From positions 1 through 23,420 of the forward strand of contig DATLWR010000096.1 in NCBI GenBank assembly GCA_035576205.1: 23,420 nucleotides of DNA, written 5' to 3'. Origin of the DNA: DATLWR01 sp035576205 (GTDB taxonomy: Bacteria > Pseudomonadota > Zetaproteobacteria > Mariprofundales > Mariprofundaceae). The notes under the pieces were generated by a model. It ran no database searches. It was not told the origin of the DNA and saw only the letters and a list, made by a program, of their open reading frames with translations. The first letter of the stretch is position 1, and the number at the start of each line of letters is the position of its first letter. Shown here one piece after another: positions 1 through 8,780 of this stretch. Both the position numbers and the translations under genes were made by a program.

Positions 1-69
1 CAACTAAAGAATATTGGTATTGGAGCATTGGTGTTAATTACTGCGTATCTGTTTATTAGACGCAAATAG
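1..69 (+). CDS. 3' end of an unidentified protein with C-terminal membrane segment (partial)
   Basis: The frame is open from base 1 and ends at TAG 67-69. The 22 visible residues form a hydrophobic helix (GIGALVLITAYLFI) followed by a basic tail RRK, i.e. a C-terminal transmembrane anchor with a cytoplasmic positive end. Such a tail occurs in sortase- or exosortase-type sorting signals and in ordinary tail-anchored proteins; the diagnostic motif would lie upstream of the window, so the family cannot be named. The segment is only about 33% G+C (23 of 69 bases), far below the genes that follow, which suggests a gene of different origin. A terminator follows directly. Confidence 0.6.
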   Translation, partial: QLKNIGIGALVLITAYLFIRRK

Positions 70-73
70 AAGC

Positions 74-98
74 AGGCCGCCTTGTAGGCGGCCTTTTC
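74..98 (+). terminator. Rho-independent terminator of the upstream partial gene
   Basis: Perfect 8-bp stem AGGCCGCC (74-81) / GGCGGCCT (87-94) with loop TTGTA, followed by TTTCTT. It begins five bases after the stop codon at 67-69 and separates the AT-rich upstream gene from argH. Confidence 0.85.
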
Positions 99-190
99 TT
101 GTTGGGTATATGCGTATTCACTTTGGAAGTCCGCGTTTCCAGTTTGGCGGATGCGCGGTTAGGCTTCTGCCGCGAAAGAAGGAGCGGCCA

Positions 191-1566
<1,376 letters not shown>

Positions 1567-1570
<4 letters not shown>

Positions 1571-2010
1571 GGTTGGACATGAAGCGGGAAATGATCCGCA
1601 AGTTCGTCATCGTCGGAATGCTCGCCCTGCTCGTCGCCGGTTGCGGCCGCAAGGAGCCGCCGCAGGTGCTGGCCAAGGGAGCGCCGCCGCAGATCGTCGA
1701 GCTGACGCATGAGGTCAACGGACCGGCACTGGCGCTGAATTTCCGTCTGCTGGGCAGCGCGCGCGGTGTCGGCTACCAGATCGACCGCGCCGAGATGGAC
1801 CCCTACTGCAAGTGCCCGACCATGTGGCGCCGCCATTTCGAACAGCCGGCGATGGCCAAGCAGGTCGACACGCCGATCAGGAAGCTGATCAACCTGGGTT
1901 CATACAATCGCGAGTTCCTGTTCCGAATCCGCGCCGTCGATGTGGACGGTAACCTTGGCGAATGGAGCCAGACGATCCACGCTCAGGCCGTGGATCTGTT
2001 GCAGAAGTGA
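1567..2010 (+). CDS. Lipoprotein with a fibronectin type III-like C-terminus
   Basis: 147-residue predicted lipoprotein. The N-terminus is basic (MRLDMKREMIRK), followed by a hydrophobic stretch and the lipobox VAGC with lipidation at Cys26, then GRKEPP, which recalls the CGxKGP start of LptM-type small lipoproteins. The C-terminal part reads FRIRAVDVDGNLGEWS, the typical last strands of an FN3 domain. Start ATG 1567 overlaps the argH stop and has an AGGAG Shine-Dalgarno; in-frame ATGs at 1579 and 1591 are possible alternatives. Small lipoprotein genes often lie beside lysA, and this position between argH and the DAP genes matches that pattern. The function is unknown; a chaperone-like envelope role is only an inference from LptM synteny. 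Its GTG-TGA end overlaps the next gene. Confidence 0.85.
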
Positions 2011-3212
2011 GCGGCGGCAAGCACGACCAGCCGCGGTTGGCCCAACTCGGCGAATACCCGTTCGAGCGGGTGTCGAAGCTCTTTGCTGGCCACACGCCAA
2101 ATCCGGCACTGGTTCATATCGACGCCGGTGCCGGCGAGCCGCGACTGCCGCTGCCATCGTTCGTCGCCGAAACGCTGAACGCCAATCTCAACGGCTTTTC
2201 CAAATATCCGACGACCAAAGGCTCCGACATCCTGCGTAAGGCTATCGCCGATTGGCTCATGCGCCGCTATGGCCTGCCGCATGTCGATGCGGCCAGCCAG
2301 GTGCTGACCGCCAACGGCACGCGCGAGGCACTGTTCGCCGTCGCTCACGCGCTGGTCAATCCGGAGGCCGACGAAAAGCCGTATGTGCTGATGCCCAACC
2401 CGATGTACCAGATCTATCTGGGCGGCGCGGTACTGGCGGGCGGCATTCCCTGGTTCATGCCCTGCACGCCCGCAAGCGGCTTCGCGCCGGAGCTTGCCAG
2501 CGTGCCGGACGAGGTGTGGGTGCGCACCGCCTTCGTCTACGTCTGCTCGCCCTCCAACCCGACCGGCTGGATCGCCGGCACCGACTACTATCGCGAGTTG
2601 TTCCGGCTGGCCGACCGCTTCGATTTCGCCATCGTTTCCGACGAGTGCTACTCGGAGATCTATCTGGATGAGCCGCCTGTCGGCCTGCTGCAGGTGGCGC
2701 ACGAACTGGGTCGCAGCGACTTCAGCCGTTGTCTGGTGATGAATTCGCTTTCCAAGCGCTCGGCCCTGCCGGGTATGCGCTCCGGCTTCATTGCCGGTGA
2801 TGCGAAACTGATCGCCCGTTTTGCCAAGCTGCGCACCTATACGGGACCTGCCACACCCATCCCGCTGCAGCAGGTGGCGGCGGCCGCCTGGAGCGATGAG
2901 ATGCATGTGCAGCAGCATCTGGCCGTCTACCGCCAGAGCCTGGCCGCCTTTTACGAGGCCTATCTGGAGAAAGGGGGCGAGGGCGAACCGCCGGCGGGCA
3001 GCTTCTTCGTCTGGCTGCCGGTGCCCGACGGCGAGAAGTTCGCACTGGCCGCCTATACGCAGCAGTCGGTCACCGTGCTGCCGGGTGCTTATCTCGCCGC
3101 CGACGGCGACGATGGTGTGAATCCCGGCCAGGGCTTCGTGCGAGCAGCACTCGTCGACGGGCCGGAGAAGGCGGCCGAGCTTGCCCGCCGTTTGAAGGCT
3201 GTGAGAGTCTAG
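2007..3212 (+). CDS. dapC: Class I/II PLP aminotransferase, probable succinyldiaminopimelate transaminase (DapC type)
   Basis: Fold-type I aminotransferase of 401 residues when started at GTG 2007, which overlaps the lipoprotein stop (GTGA). An in-frame ATG at 1962 lies deep inside the preceding gene and is less likely. Visible PLP-site residues: Asn184 in SNPTG, Asp212 and Tyr215 in SDECYSEIY, the Schiff-base lysine Lys250 in NSLSKRSALPGMRSGF, Arg258 at the phosphate, and Arg379 (GFVRAAL) at the substrate carboxylate. The SLSKRSxxPGxRSGF block is typical of DapC-type enzymes, which convert N-succinyl-2-amino-6-ketopimelate to N-succinyl-LL-diaminopimelate with glutamate. Close linkage to dapD, which makes the succinylated substrate, supports this role. 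ArgD-like enzymes can share the activity, so the assignment rests on family resemblance plus context. Confidence 0.82.
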   Translation: MSGGKHDQPRLAQLGEYPFERVSKLFAGHTPNPALVHIDAGAGEPRLPLPSFVAETLNANLNGFSKYPTTKGSDILRKAIADWLMRRYGLPHVDAASQVLTANGTREALFAVAHALVNPEADEKPYVLMPNPMYQIYLGGAVLAGGIPWFMPCTPASGFAPELASVPDEVWVRTAFVYVCSPSNPTGWIAGTDYYRELFRLADRFDFAIVSDECYSEIYLDEPPVGLLQVAHELGRSDFSRCLVMNSLSKRSALPGMRSGFIAGDAKLIARFAKLRTYTGPATPIPLQQVAAAAWSDEMHVQQHLAVYRQSLAAFYEAYLEKGGEGEPPAGSFFVWLPVPDGEKFALAAYTQQSVTVLPGAYLAADGDDGVNPGQGFVRAALVDGPEKAAELARRLKAVRV

Positions 3213-3220
3213 GAACCGAT

Positions 3221-4423
3221 ATGCAGATACCCGCAAACGTCGAAGCCAAACTGCGCGAGATTGCCGTCAATGGTCGGACGCTGAACGCCTACATCTACGA
3301 TACGGCGCCGATGCGGGCGAAGATCGCGCATCTGGCCGCCATCATGCCGGCCGGTGTCGAGGTCTATTACGCCATGAAGGCGAATCCGCACCCGGCCTTT
3401 CTGAAGGCCGCCCTAGATTCCGGCGCGCGCGGCATCGAGATCGCCAGCTTGGGTGAGGCACAGAAGGCGGTGGCGGCGGGCTTTACGCCGGAGCGCCTAA
3501 TTTACACCGGCCCCGGCAAGTCGCCGGAGGAGCTCGAGTGGAGTATCGAGAACGGCGTGCATACGGTGCATATCGAGTCGCTGACCGAAGCGCACCGGCT
3601 GAATGCGATCGCCGCCCGGCACGGGCGTCGGCAGAAGGTGCTGCTGCGCATCAATGCAAATTTCGACATCCACGAGGCGCAGACCACCTTCTCGGGCGGC
3701 TCCAAGAAGTTCGGCGTCGACGAGGAGAAGCTCGATACCGTGCTGCCGCAGCTCTTGGCGCTCAAACATCTGGATTTCCGCGGCCTGCATGTCTATGCCG
3801 CATCCGGCGTGCTGCGCGTTGCAGACCTGTTGAAGAACTGCGAGCTTGTCTTCGAACTGACCCGCAAGATCGAGACGGAGTATGCCGGCGTAGTCTGCGA
3901 CATCATCGATTTCGGCGGCGGTTTCGGCGTCGATTACCTGGAGACGGGTGAGGATTTCGACCCGCAGGCCTATGCCGACGGGCTCGCCGCCATGATCGAT
4001 CGCTACGGCCTGCAGGGACGCCATTTCATGCTGGAACTGGGCAGGTATCTGGCCGCCGATTCGGGCTGGTTCTGCACCGAGATCCTGGACATCAAGGAGA
4101 GCCGCGGCAAAAAGCAGGTGATCTGCGCCGGCGGCATCAACCATTTCCGCCGGCCGGCAGCCCTGGCCATCAACCATCCGCTGGCAATCCTGCGCATGGG
4201 GCGTCCGGCCCTGTTCGCCGGCCAGGAGAGGGTGGCCGGCGAGGCGGTCTATTTCGGTGGTCCGCTCTGCACCGGTGCCGACAAGCTGGCCAACGACGAA
4301 TATGTCGAGGCGGCGGATGTCGGCGATATCGCCGTGTTCGGTCTCGCCGGCGCCTACGGCCTGACCATGTCGAACCAGGAGTTCCTGAGTCATGCAAGGC
4401 CGCCGGAGATCGTGCTCGGCTAA
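3221..4423 (+). CDS. Fold-type III PLP decarboxylase, LysA/BtrK-like
   Basis: 400-residue enzyme of the diaminopimelate/ornithine decarboxylase superfamily: alanine-racemase-like TIM barrel, then a C-terminal beta domain. Schiff-base lysine is Lys53 in YYAMKANPH; the phosphate loop is GGGFG (232-236); ELGR (272-275), C350-x3-D354 in GPLCTGAD and Tyr379 in GAYGL line the active site. Position in a DAP cluster suggests meso-DAP decarboxylation to lysine (LysA). However the sequence blocks IYTGPGK, ELGRYLAADSG, GPLCTGAD and AGAYGLTMS match the BtrK / exosortase-associated decarboxylase branch better than classical LysA, which normally has HIGSQ and a CES(x)D site. Substrate is therefore uncertain. 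It starts nine bases after the aminotransferase stop, with weak ribosome-binding sequence. Confidence 0.8.
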   Translation: MQIPANVEAKLREIAVNGRTLNAYIYDTAPMRAKIAHLAAIMPAGVEVYYAMKANPHPAFLKAALDSGARGIEIASLGEAQKAVAAGFTPERLIYTGPGKSPEELEWSIENGVHTVHIESLTEAHRLNAIAARHGRRQKVLLRINANFDIHEAQTTFSGGSKKFGVDEEKLDTVLPQLLALKHLDFRGLHVYAASGVLRVADLLKNCELVFELTRKIETEYAGVVCDIIDFGGGFGVDYLETGEDFDPQAYADGLAAMIDRYGLQGRHFMLELGRYLAADSGWFCTEILDIKESRGKKQVICAGGINHFRRPAALAINHPLAILRMGRPALFAGQERVAGEAVYFGGPLCTGADKLANDEYVEAADVGDIAVFGLAGAYGLTMSNQEFLSHARPPEIVLG

Positions 4424-4427
4424 ACGT

Positions 4428-4566
4428 TGCGACGAAATGCGCGCATGCTGCGTTGCTCCCCCAGGGGACTTTCTCCTTGCGCAAAGCGCAATTCACCTTG
4501 TCGTCGCTCATTTGGCGCTGCCAAACATCGCTTCTCGCGTCTTGCCTGCACACATTTCATGTCGCA
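4428..4566. repeat. Palindromic intergenic element upstream of dapD
   Basis: The 231-bp gap between the decarboxylase and dapD holds nested inverted repeats. Outer imperfect arms: 4428-4448 (TGCGACGAAATGCGCGCATGC) pair with the complement of 4544-4566 (contains CACATTTCATGTCGCA). Inside are two perfect short palindromes, TTGCGC-AAA-GCGCAA (4477-4491) and TTTGGC-GCT-GCCAAA (4511-4525). No reading frame with family resemblance is present. The layout resembles dispersed REP- or MITE-like elements, but only one copy lies in this window, so its repetitive nature is unproven. Confidence 0.5.
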
Positions 4567-4654
4567 GCGCATGGATTTCATTTCCCTCCCGCCCGAGGGG
4601 TGACGGCCGCCGTTTTTTGGCTAGCCTTGCGCGTATCAAACATCGGGAGTTGCC

Positions 4655-5479
4655 ATGAATCACTTGCAGCAGGTTATCGAGAAGGCTTGGGAGACGCGGA
4701 CGGAATGGGACGCGCGGTCGGCGACCTGCGAGGTGCGCGATTCGGTCGAGCATGCGATCCAGCTGCTGGATGACGGCGGCGTGCGCGTGGCCGAACGCGA
4801 CGAGTCCGGCAACTGGGTGACTCACGAATGGCTGAAGAAAGCCGTGCTGCTTTTCTTCAAGCTGCATGACAACCAGATCATCCACGGCGGCGACACCAAC
4901 TATTTCGACAAGGTGCCGCTGAAATTCGCCAACTGGGGCGAGAGCGAGTTCCGCAAGGCCGGCATCCGCGTGGTACCGCCGGCCACCGTGCGCAAGGGCG
5001 CCTACATCGCGCCGAAGGCGGTGCTGATGCCCTCCTACGTGAATATCGGCGCCTATGTCGACGAGGGCACGATGGTCGATACCTGGGCGACCGTCGGTTC
5101 CTGCGCGCAGATCGGCAAGAACGTCCATCTCTCCGGCGGCGTCGGTATCGGCGGCGTGCTGGAGCCGCTGCAGGCGACGCCCACCATCATCGAGGACAAC
5201 TGCTTCATCGGTGCCCGTTCCGAGATCGTCGAGGGCGTCATCGTGCGCGAAGGCGCAGTAATCTCGATGGGCGTCTACATCGGCAAGTCGACCCGCATCT
5301 ACGACCGCGAAACAGGTTCGACGTTCTACGGCGAGGTGCCGCCCTACTCGGTGGTTGTGTCGGGCTCCATGCCGGGCAAGGCCGGCGGCCCGAATCTCTA
5401 CTGCGCAGTGATCGTCAAGAAGGTGGACGAGCAGACCCGTTCGAAGACCGGCATCACCGAACTGCTGCGCGAGTTCTGA
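4655..5479 (+). CDS. dapD: 2,3,4,5-tetrahydropyridine-2,6-dicarboxylate N-succinyltransferase
   Basis: Catalyses the succinyl-CoA-dependent acylation of tetrahydrodipicolinate, committing carbon to the succinylase branch of DAP/lysine synthesis. The product has 274 residues, the normal DapD length. An N-terminal helical domain (to about residue 100) is followed by a left-handed beta-helix of hexapeptide repeats (about 105-240), with the conserved blocks [30 protein letters not shown] and [13 protein letters not shown] and the C-terminal [19 protein letters not shown]. The start is ATG 4655 with GGGAG seven bases upstream. It sits apart from the aminotransferase/decarboxylase pair by a 231-bp gap, so it may have its own promoter, but none is clear. 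Confidence 0.97.
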   Translation: MNHLQQVIEKAWETRTEWDARSATCEVRDSVEHAIQLLDDGGVRVAERDESGNWVTHEWLKKAVLLFFKLHDNQIIHGGDTNYFDKVPLKFANWGESEFRKAGIRVVPPATVRKGAYIAPKAVLMPSYVNIGAYVDEGTMVDTWATVGSCAQIGKNVHLSGGVGIGGVLEPLQATPTIIEDNCFIGARSEIVEGVIVREGAVISMGVYIGKSTRIYDRETGSTFYGEVPPYSVVVSGSMPGKAGGPNLYCAVIVKKVDEQTRSKTGITELLREF

Positions 5480-5523
5480 TCGCAGCAGTTGCCGGCGGAA
5501 CGGAAGGGGAACGGAGGGGGCAT

Positions 5524-5970
5524 ATGCCGATTACCGAACTGGAAGTTTCCATCGAAATCAAGCGGCCGCTGCAGGAGGTCGTTGCATTCGTCGACGATTG
5601 CAACAACGACCCGCTGTGGCAATCCTCGGTGCTGGAGTCGGAGAAACAGACCCCGGGCCAGCCGAAGGTCGGCACCATCTATCACGTGAAGGAGAAGTTC
5701 CTCGGACGCGTGATCGAACAGCAGTGGCAGGTCACCGAGCGCAACGAGGACGGCAGCCGCTGGTCGGCGAAAACGCTGTCCGGCTCCTTCCCGATGACCA
5801 CCAGTCTGATCATGGAGCTTGCGGCGAACGGCACGCGGCTCACCCGCAAGCTCTCCATCGATGTCGGCCATTTCTTCAAGGTGGCGTCGCCCGTCGTGGC
5901 GCATGTCGCCAAGCGCGAGCTCGAGATGGATTTCGCCAATCTCAAGGAACTGCTGGAGTCCGGCCTCTAG
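5524..5970 (+). CDS. SRPBCC (START-like) family protein
   Basis: 148-residue protein with the pattern of a polyketide-cyclase/START-like helix-grip fold: an N-terminal strand ELEVSIEIKRPLQEVVAFVDDCNNDPLWQ, central antiparallel strands (VKEKFLGRVIEQQWQVTER), and a long C-terminal helix (AKRELEMDFANLKELLESGL). Proteins of this fold bind hydrophobic ligands in a cavity; no specific ligand or reaction can be read from the sequence. No signal peptide is seen, so it is probably cytosolic. The start ATG 5524 follows GGAGGGG. It lies 44 bases after dapD and converges on the exonuclease gene, with only four bases between the stops and no visible terminator. Confidence 0.75.
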   Translation: MPITELEVSIEIKRPLQEVVAFVDDCNNDPLWQSSVLESEKQTPGQPKVGTIYHVKEKFLGRVIEQQWQVTERNEDGSRWSAKTLSGSFPMTTSLIMELAANGTRLTRKLSIDVGHFFKVASPVVAHVAKRELEMDFANLKELLESGL

Positions 5971-5974
5971 GGAT

Positions 5975-6793
5975 TCACGGCTCCTGGCCGTTGTCGGACC
6001 AGGCTTGCAGAAACTGACCGAAGTGCGGCCGCGCCTGCGTCTCCCCCTGCAGGTAGTTGCGTACTCCCAGCACGGCCCGTGCATAGGCGCTGTCGGTCAG
6101 CGCACCGGTGAACAGCTGCCAGCGCAGGAAGATCAAGAGCGTCGAGCAGACGTCGGTCTCGCAGTAATTGCGGATCGCCTCGATCTCTCCCGCCTCGAAC
6201 ATTTCCCGCACTTCGCCGCCGGATGTCTCGAGTTTTCCCGGGATATCGAAGGCCGCCGCCACCTCGTCCATCGAGCAGCGGGCCGAGGCGCCGTAATCGG
6301 AGAGCACCTCCAGCAGATCGACATGATACTCCTGCGAATAGCGGGCATCGTAATTGGTCCACTTGTCGCCCTCGTTGAACCAGCGCGGACAGGAGATGTT
6401 GCGGGTCATGGCCCGGTATTTCAGCACCGGCACGTCGAAGCCGCGGCCGTTGAAGCTGACCAGTTGCGGGGCGCGCTTGTCGATCAGGCCGAAGAAACCC
6501 TCCAGCAGTTCGGCCTCGCTGCTAGAAGCCTCGCCACCGCTGCCGATGCGGTTGACCACGAGCTCGGTACCGGTCTCGCCCGGCTCGCGCACGAGATGCG
6601 CGTAGCTGATCGCCACCACCTGGTGGAACGGCTGGCGCGGGAAGTCGTTCTTGCCGTCGGTCTTCTCCAGGAAGTAGTCCGAGAGCGCATCGCGCGCCTC
6701 GCTATCGCTGGCATCCGGATGCCGGAGCAGCCGGCGAGCGGCATCGGCATCCACCACGGTCTCAATATCGAACACGATGACGTCACGACGCAT
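5975..6793 (-). CDS. Predicted 3'-5' exonuclease related to DNA polymerase B exonuclease domain
   Basis: 272-residue DEDDy-type exonuclease of the DNA_pol_B_exo2 group. Exo I motif FDIET places the metal ligands at Asp9 and Glu11; Exo II is FNGRGFDVPVLKYRA; a late block YCETDVCST matches the terminal Exo III aspartate region. These enzymes cut single strands 3'-5' with two metal ions; the biological substrate of this stand-alone family is not established. It is transcribed after murJ and its ATG lies inside the murJ 3' end (11-base overlap, 6783-6793), so the two are probably cotranscribed and translationally coupled, though no functional link is evident. Confidence 0.88.
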   Translation of the reverse strand: MRRDVIVFDIETVVDADAARRLLRHPDASDSEARDALSDYFLEKTDGKNDFPRQPFHQVVAISYAHLVREPGETGTELVVNRIGSGGEASSSEAELLEGFFGLIDKRAPQLVSFNGRGFDVPVLKYRAMTRNISCPRWFNEGDKWTNYDARYSQEYHVDLLEVLSDYGASARCSMDEVAAAFDIPGKLETSGGEVREMFEAGEIEAIRNYCETDVCSTLLIFLRWQLFTGALTDSAYARAVLGVRNYLQGETQARPHFGQFLQAWSDNGQEP

Positions 6794-8372
6794 GGGTGGC
6801 CCCCTTGTTGTTCAGCGGTCTGAAACGGATGCGCTCGCCCATCGCCCACACCGAGGCGCCGAACACCAGCATGCCGCCGGCGATCGCCACCGCCAGCCAG
6901 CTTGCCTGCAGCAGCTTGCCGTGCGCCGGGAAGGCCCACAGCCAGTCGAGGCCGGCCAGATACAGCAGCATGGCGAGGCTGGCGAGAACGGCACCGCCCA
7001 TGCGCCTGAGTGAACGGCCGTCGAGCAGGCCGCCGTAGGTCTTCGTCAGCCGGACAAACAGGAAGCCGACATTCACGAAGGCGGCGAGCGACGTGGCCAG
7101 CGCCAGGCCGACCCAGGCCATCGACTGCATCAGCCAGATCGACAGGGCGATGTTGGCGGCGACGCTGATCGCCGCATAGCGCATCGGGGCCTTGGCATCC
7201 TTGCCGGCATAACACGCGGTGGCGAGCAGTTTTACCCAGCAGAAGGCGATCAGGCCGACGGTGTAGGCCTGCAGTGCCTGGGCGGTGGCGATGCTGTCGG
7301 CATGGTGGAATTTTCCCTGTTCGAACAGGGTCACGATGATCGGTTCAGCCAGCCACAACAGGCCGGCGATGGCCGGCAGTGTCAGCCAGGTGAGCCAGGC
7401 CAGTCCCTCGCGCAGGTCGCGGGCGGCATGCTCTGGGTTCTTTTCGGCGAGATGCCCGGACAGGGTGGGCAAGAGTGCGGTGCTCATGGCGATGCCGAAG
7501 AGTGCGAGCGGCAGCTGCACGATACGGTCGGAATAGTAGAGGTAGGAGACCGCACCCGTCGGCAGCAGTGTGGCGAGAATGGTGCCGACCAGCACGTTCA
7601 GCTGTACCGCGGCGATGGCCAAGAGAGCCGGCCCAAACAGCTTGAGGGTTTCGATGACCGGTGCCGTATTGAAACGGAAATCGAGCCGCGGCGACCAGCC
7701 GATGCGTTTCAGTGCCGGAATCTGGACGGCAAGCTGCAGCACGCCGCCCAGCAGCACGCCGATGGTCAGCGCCAGGCCTGTATTCTCGAAGGAGGGGGCC
7801 AGTACGATGGCGGCGAAGATGATGGCGAGGTTCAGGAGGGCGGGGCTGGCGGCGGCCAGCGAGAAGCGTTTGTAGGTGTTGAGCACCCCCCAGGCCAGGG
7901 CGGTGAGCGTGATCATGAACAGGTACGGGAACATCCAGCGCGACAGCAGCAAAGCCTGCTGCCAGCGGCTGGGTTCGTCATGGAAGCCGGGCGCGAACAC
8001 CAGCAGCAGCCAGGGCATGAACAGCATGCCGAGCAGGGTGAAGAGCAACAGCACCAGCGCCAGCAGCGTGGAGAGCGCATTGAGGTAGCGGTGGGCCTCC
8101 TCCTCGCCCTGCTGTCGCTGCTCGGCCAGCACCGGCACCAGTGCCACGGTCAACGTACCTTCGGCGAGCATGCGGCGGAAGAAGTTGGGGATCTTGAACG
8201 CGACGAAGAAGGCATCGGCCAAGAGGCCGGCACCGAGCACGCGGGCCAGCAGGATGTCACGCACGAACCCCAGCATTCTGGATAGCATCGTCCAGCTGCC
8301 CACGCGGGCCGCGGCGCGCAGCATGCCACCGGCTGCCGGCGCCTGATTTGACTTGTCCGCTTCGATCGCCAT
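6783..8372 (-). CDS. murJ: Lipid II flippase MurJ
   Basis: Polytopic inner-membrane protein of the MOP superfamily that moves the peptidoglycan precursor lipid II across the membrane. The 529-residue length and about 14 hydrophobic segments fit MurJ. Family blocks visible: SRMLGFVRDILLARVLGAGLLADAFFVAFKIPNFFRRMLAEGTL near the N-terminus (Arg-rich lipid II cavity residues) and YYSDRIVQLPLALFGIAMSTALLP in the middle. The N-terminus carries a short hydrophilic extension (MAIEADKSNQAPAAGG). The start is ATG 8372 with AGGGCGACGG upstream. It is transcribed divergently from rpsU across a 119-bp control region. Confidence 0.96.
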   Translation of the reverse strand: MAIEADKSNQAPAAGGMLRAAARVGSWTMLSRMLGFVRDILLARVLGAGLLADAFFVAFKIPNFFRRMLAEGTLTVALVPVLAEQRQQGEEEAHRYLNALSTLLALVLLLFTLLGMLFMPWLLLVFAPGFHDEPSRWQQALLLSRWMFPYLFMITLTALAWGVLNTYKRFSLAAASPALLNLAIIFAAIVLAPSFENTGLALTIGVLLGGVLQLAVQIPALKRIGWSPRLDFRFNTAPVIETLKLFGPALLAIAAVQLNVLVGTILATLLPTGAVSYLYYSDRIVQLPLALFGIAMSTALLPTLSGHLAEKNPEHAARDLREGLAWLTWLTLPAIAGLLWLAEPIIVTLFEQGKFHHADSIATAQALQAYTVGLIAFCWVKLLATACYAGKDAKAPMRYAAISVAANIALSIWLMQSMAWVGLALATSLAAFVNVGFLFVRLTKTYGGLLDGRSLRRMGGAVLASLAMLLYLAGLDWLWAFPAHGKLLQASWLAVAIAGGMLVFGASVWAMGERIRFRPLNNKGATHAS

Positions 8373-8491
8373 AATCCGTCGCCCTTTTGACCCCTTTGCG
8401 GTCGGTGAAGCTATCGTTTCACCTGCAAACCGGAAGAGGATTTTGTCAAAAGGGAATTTCGCGGACCGATCCGAAGGGGGTGATGTTTTCC
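8373..8491. promoter_or_regulatory. Divergent murJ / rpsU control region with nested inverted repeats
   Basis: The same 10-mer CCCTTTTGAC occurs on the + strand at 8382-8391 and on the - strand at 8454-8445, a perfect inverted repeat. Each copy ends in a -35-like TTGAC directed at its downstream gene: TTGACC toward rpsU (8387-8392) and TTGACA toward murJ. An inner dyad GGTGAA (8404-8409) / TTCACC (8418-8423) encloses TATCGT (8412-8417), a possible -10 for rpsU, though its spacing of 19 from TTGACC is long. No good -10 is seen for murJ. Transcript starts are therefore uncertain. Confidence 0.45.
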
Positions 8492-8707
8492 ATGCCAGGT
8501 ATCAAGATCAATCCTGATGAGCCGTTCGAGCTCGCCCTCAAGCGTTTCCGCAAGCAGGTGGAGCGCGCTGGTGTGATCAGCGACTGCCGCCGTCTCGAGT
8601 GCTATGAGAAGCCTTCGGTTGCCAAGAAGCGCAAGGAGGCCACGGCCCGCAAGCGTCTGATGAAGCGTCTGCGCCGCGTACGCATGCGCGAGGCCCGCGA
8701 CTACTAA
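8492..8707 (+). CDS. rpsU: 30S ribosomal protein S21
   Basis: 71-residue basic protein, the normal length of bS21, beginning MPGIKINPDEPFELALKRFRKQVE and keeping the RREcYEKP block (residues 33-41) and a Lys/Arg-rich tail. bS21 sits on the 30S platform and helps initiation. The start ATG 8492 follows AAGGGGGTGAT (8474-8484), which matches the anti-Shine-Dalgarno complement over almost its full length; an in-frame ATG at 8483 lies inside that sequence and is less likely. It leads the macromolecular synthesis cluster and is followed at once by a terminator, which would let S21 be made in excess over primase and sigma factor. Confidence 0.96.
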   Translation: MPGIKINPDEPFELALKRFRKQVERAGVISDCRRLECYEKPSVAKKRKEATARKRLMKRLRRVRMREARDY

Positions 8708-8720
8708 GAGAGTCGAAGCG

Positions 8721-8749
8721 AAAATGCCGGGCAAAAGCCCGGCATTTTT
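8721..8749 (+). terminator. Terminator/attenuator after rpsU
   Basis: Strong hairpin: AAAATGCCGGGC (8721-8732), loop AAAA, GCCCGGCATTTTT (8737-8749). It lies 13 bases after the rpsU stop and before yqeY, the same position as the T1 terminator of the E. coli rpsU-dnaG-rpoD operon. Partial read-through would set the ratio of S21 to the downstream products. Confidence 0.9.
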
Positions 8750-8780
8750 GTTTATCCGTCCGTGATTAGGAGAATTCCCC

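Noticed and set aside
1962..2006. ATG at 1962 as start of the aminotransferase
   Set aside because: It would overlap the lipoprotein gene by 49 bases and add 15 residues without homology; GTG 2007 gives a coupled GTGA start.
1983..3236. A 417-codon open frame on the minus strand, opposite the aminotransferase gene
   Set aside because: Low-complexity His/Gln/Gly/Arg-rich translation with no recognisable domain; it is the shadow of the real gene.
4424..4654. Lysine riboswitch before dapD
   Set aside because: The gap has strong palindromes but I could not find the conserved lysine-aptamer core, and there is no clear expression platform.
5965..5980. Terminator between the convergent SRPBCC and exonuclease genes
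   Set aside because: Only four bases separate the stops and no stem with a T-run is present on either strand.
7302..8285. A 327-codon plus-strand frame opposite murJ
   Set aside because: Translation is Gln/Glu/Gly-rich and repetitive, the antisense image of a Leu/Ala-rich membrane protein.
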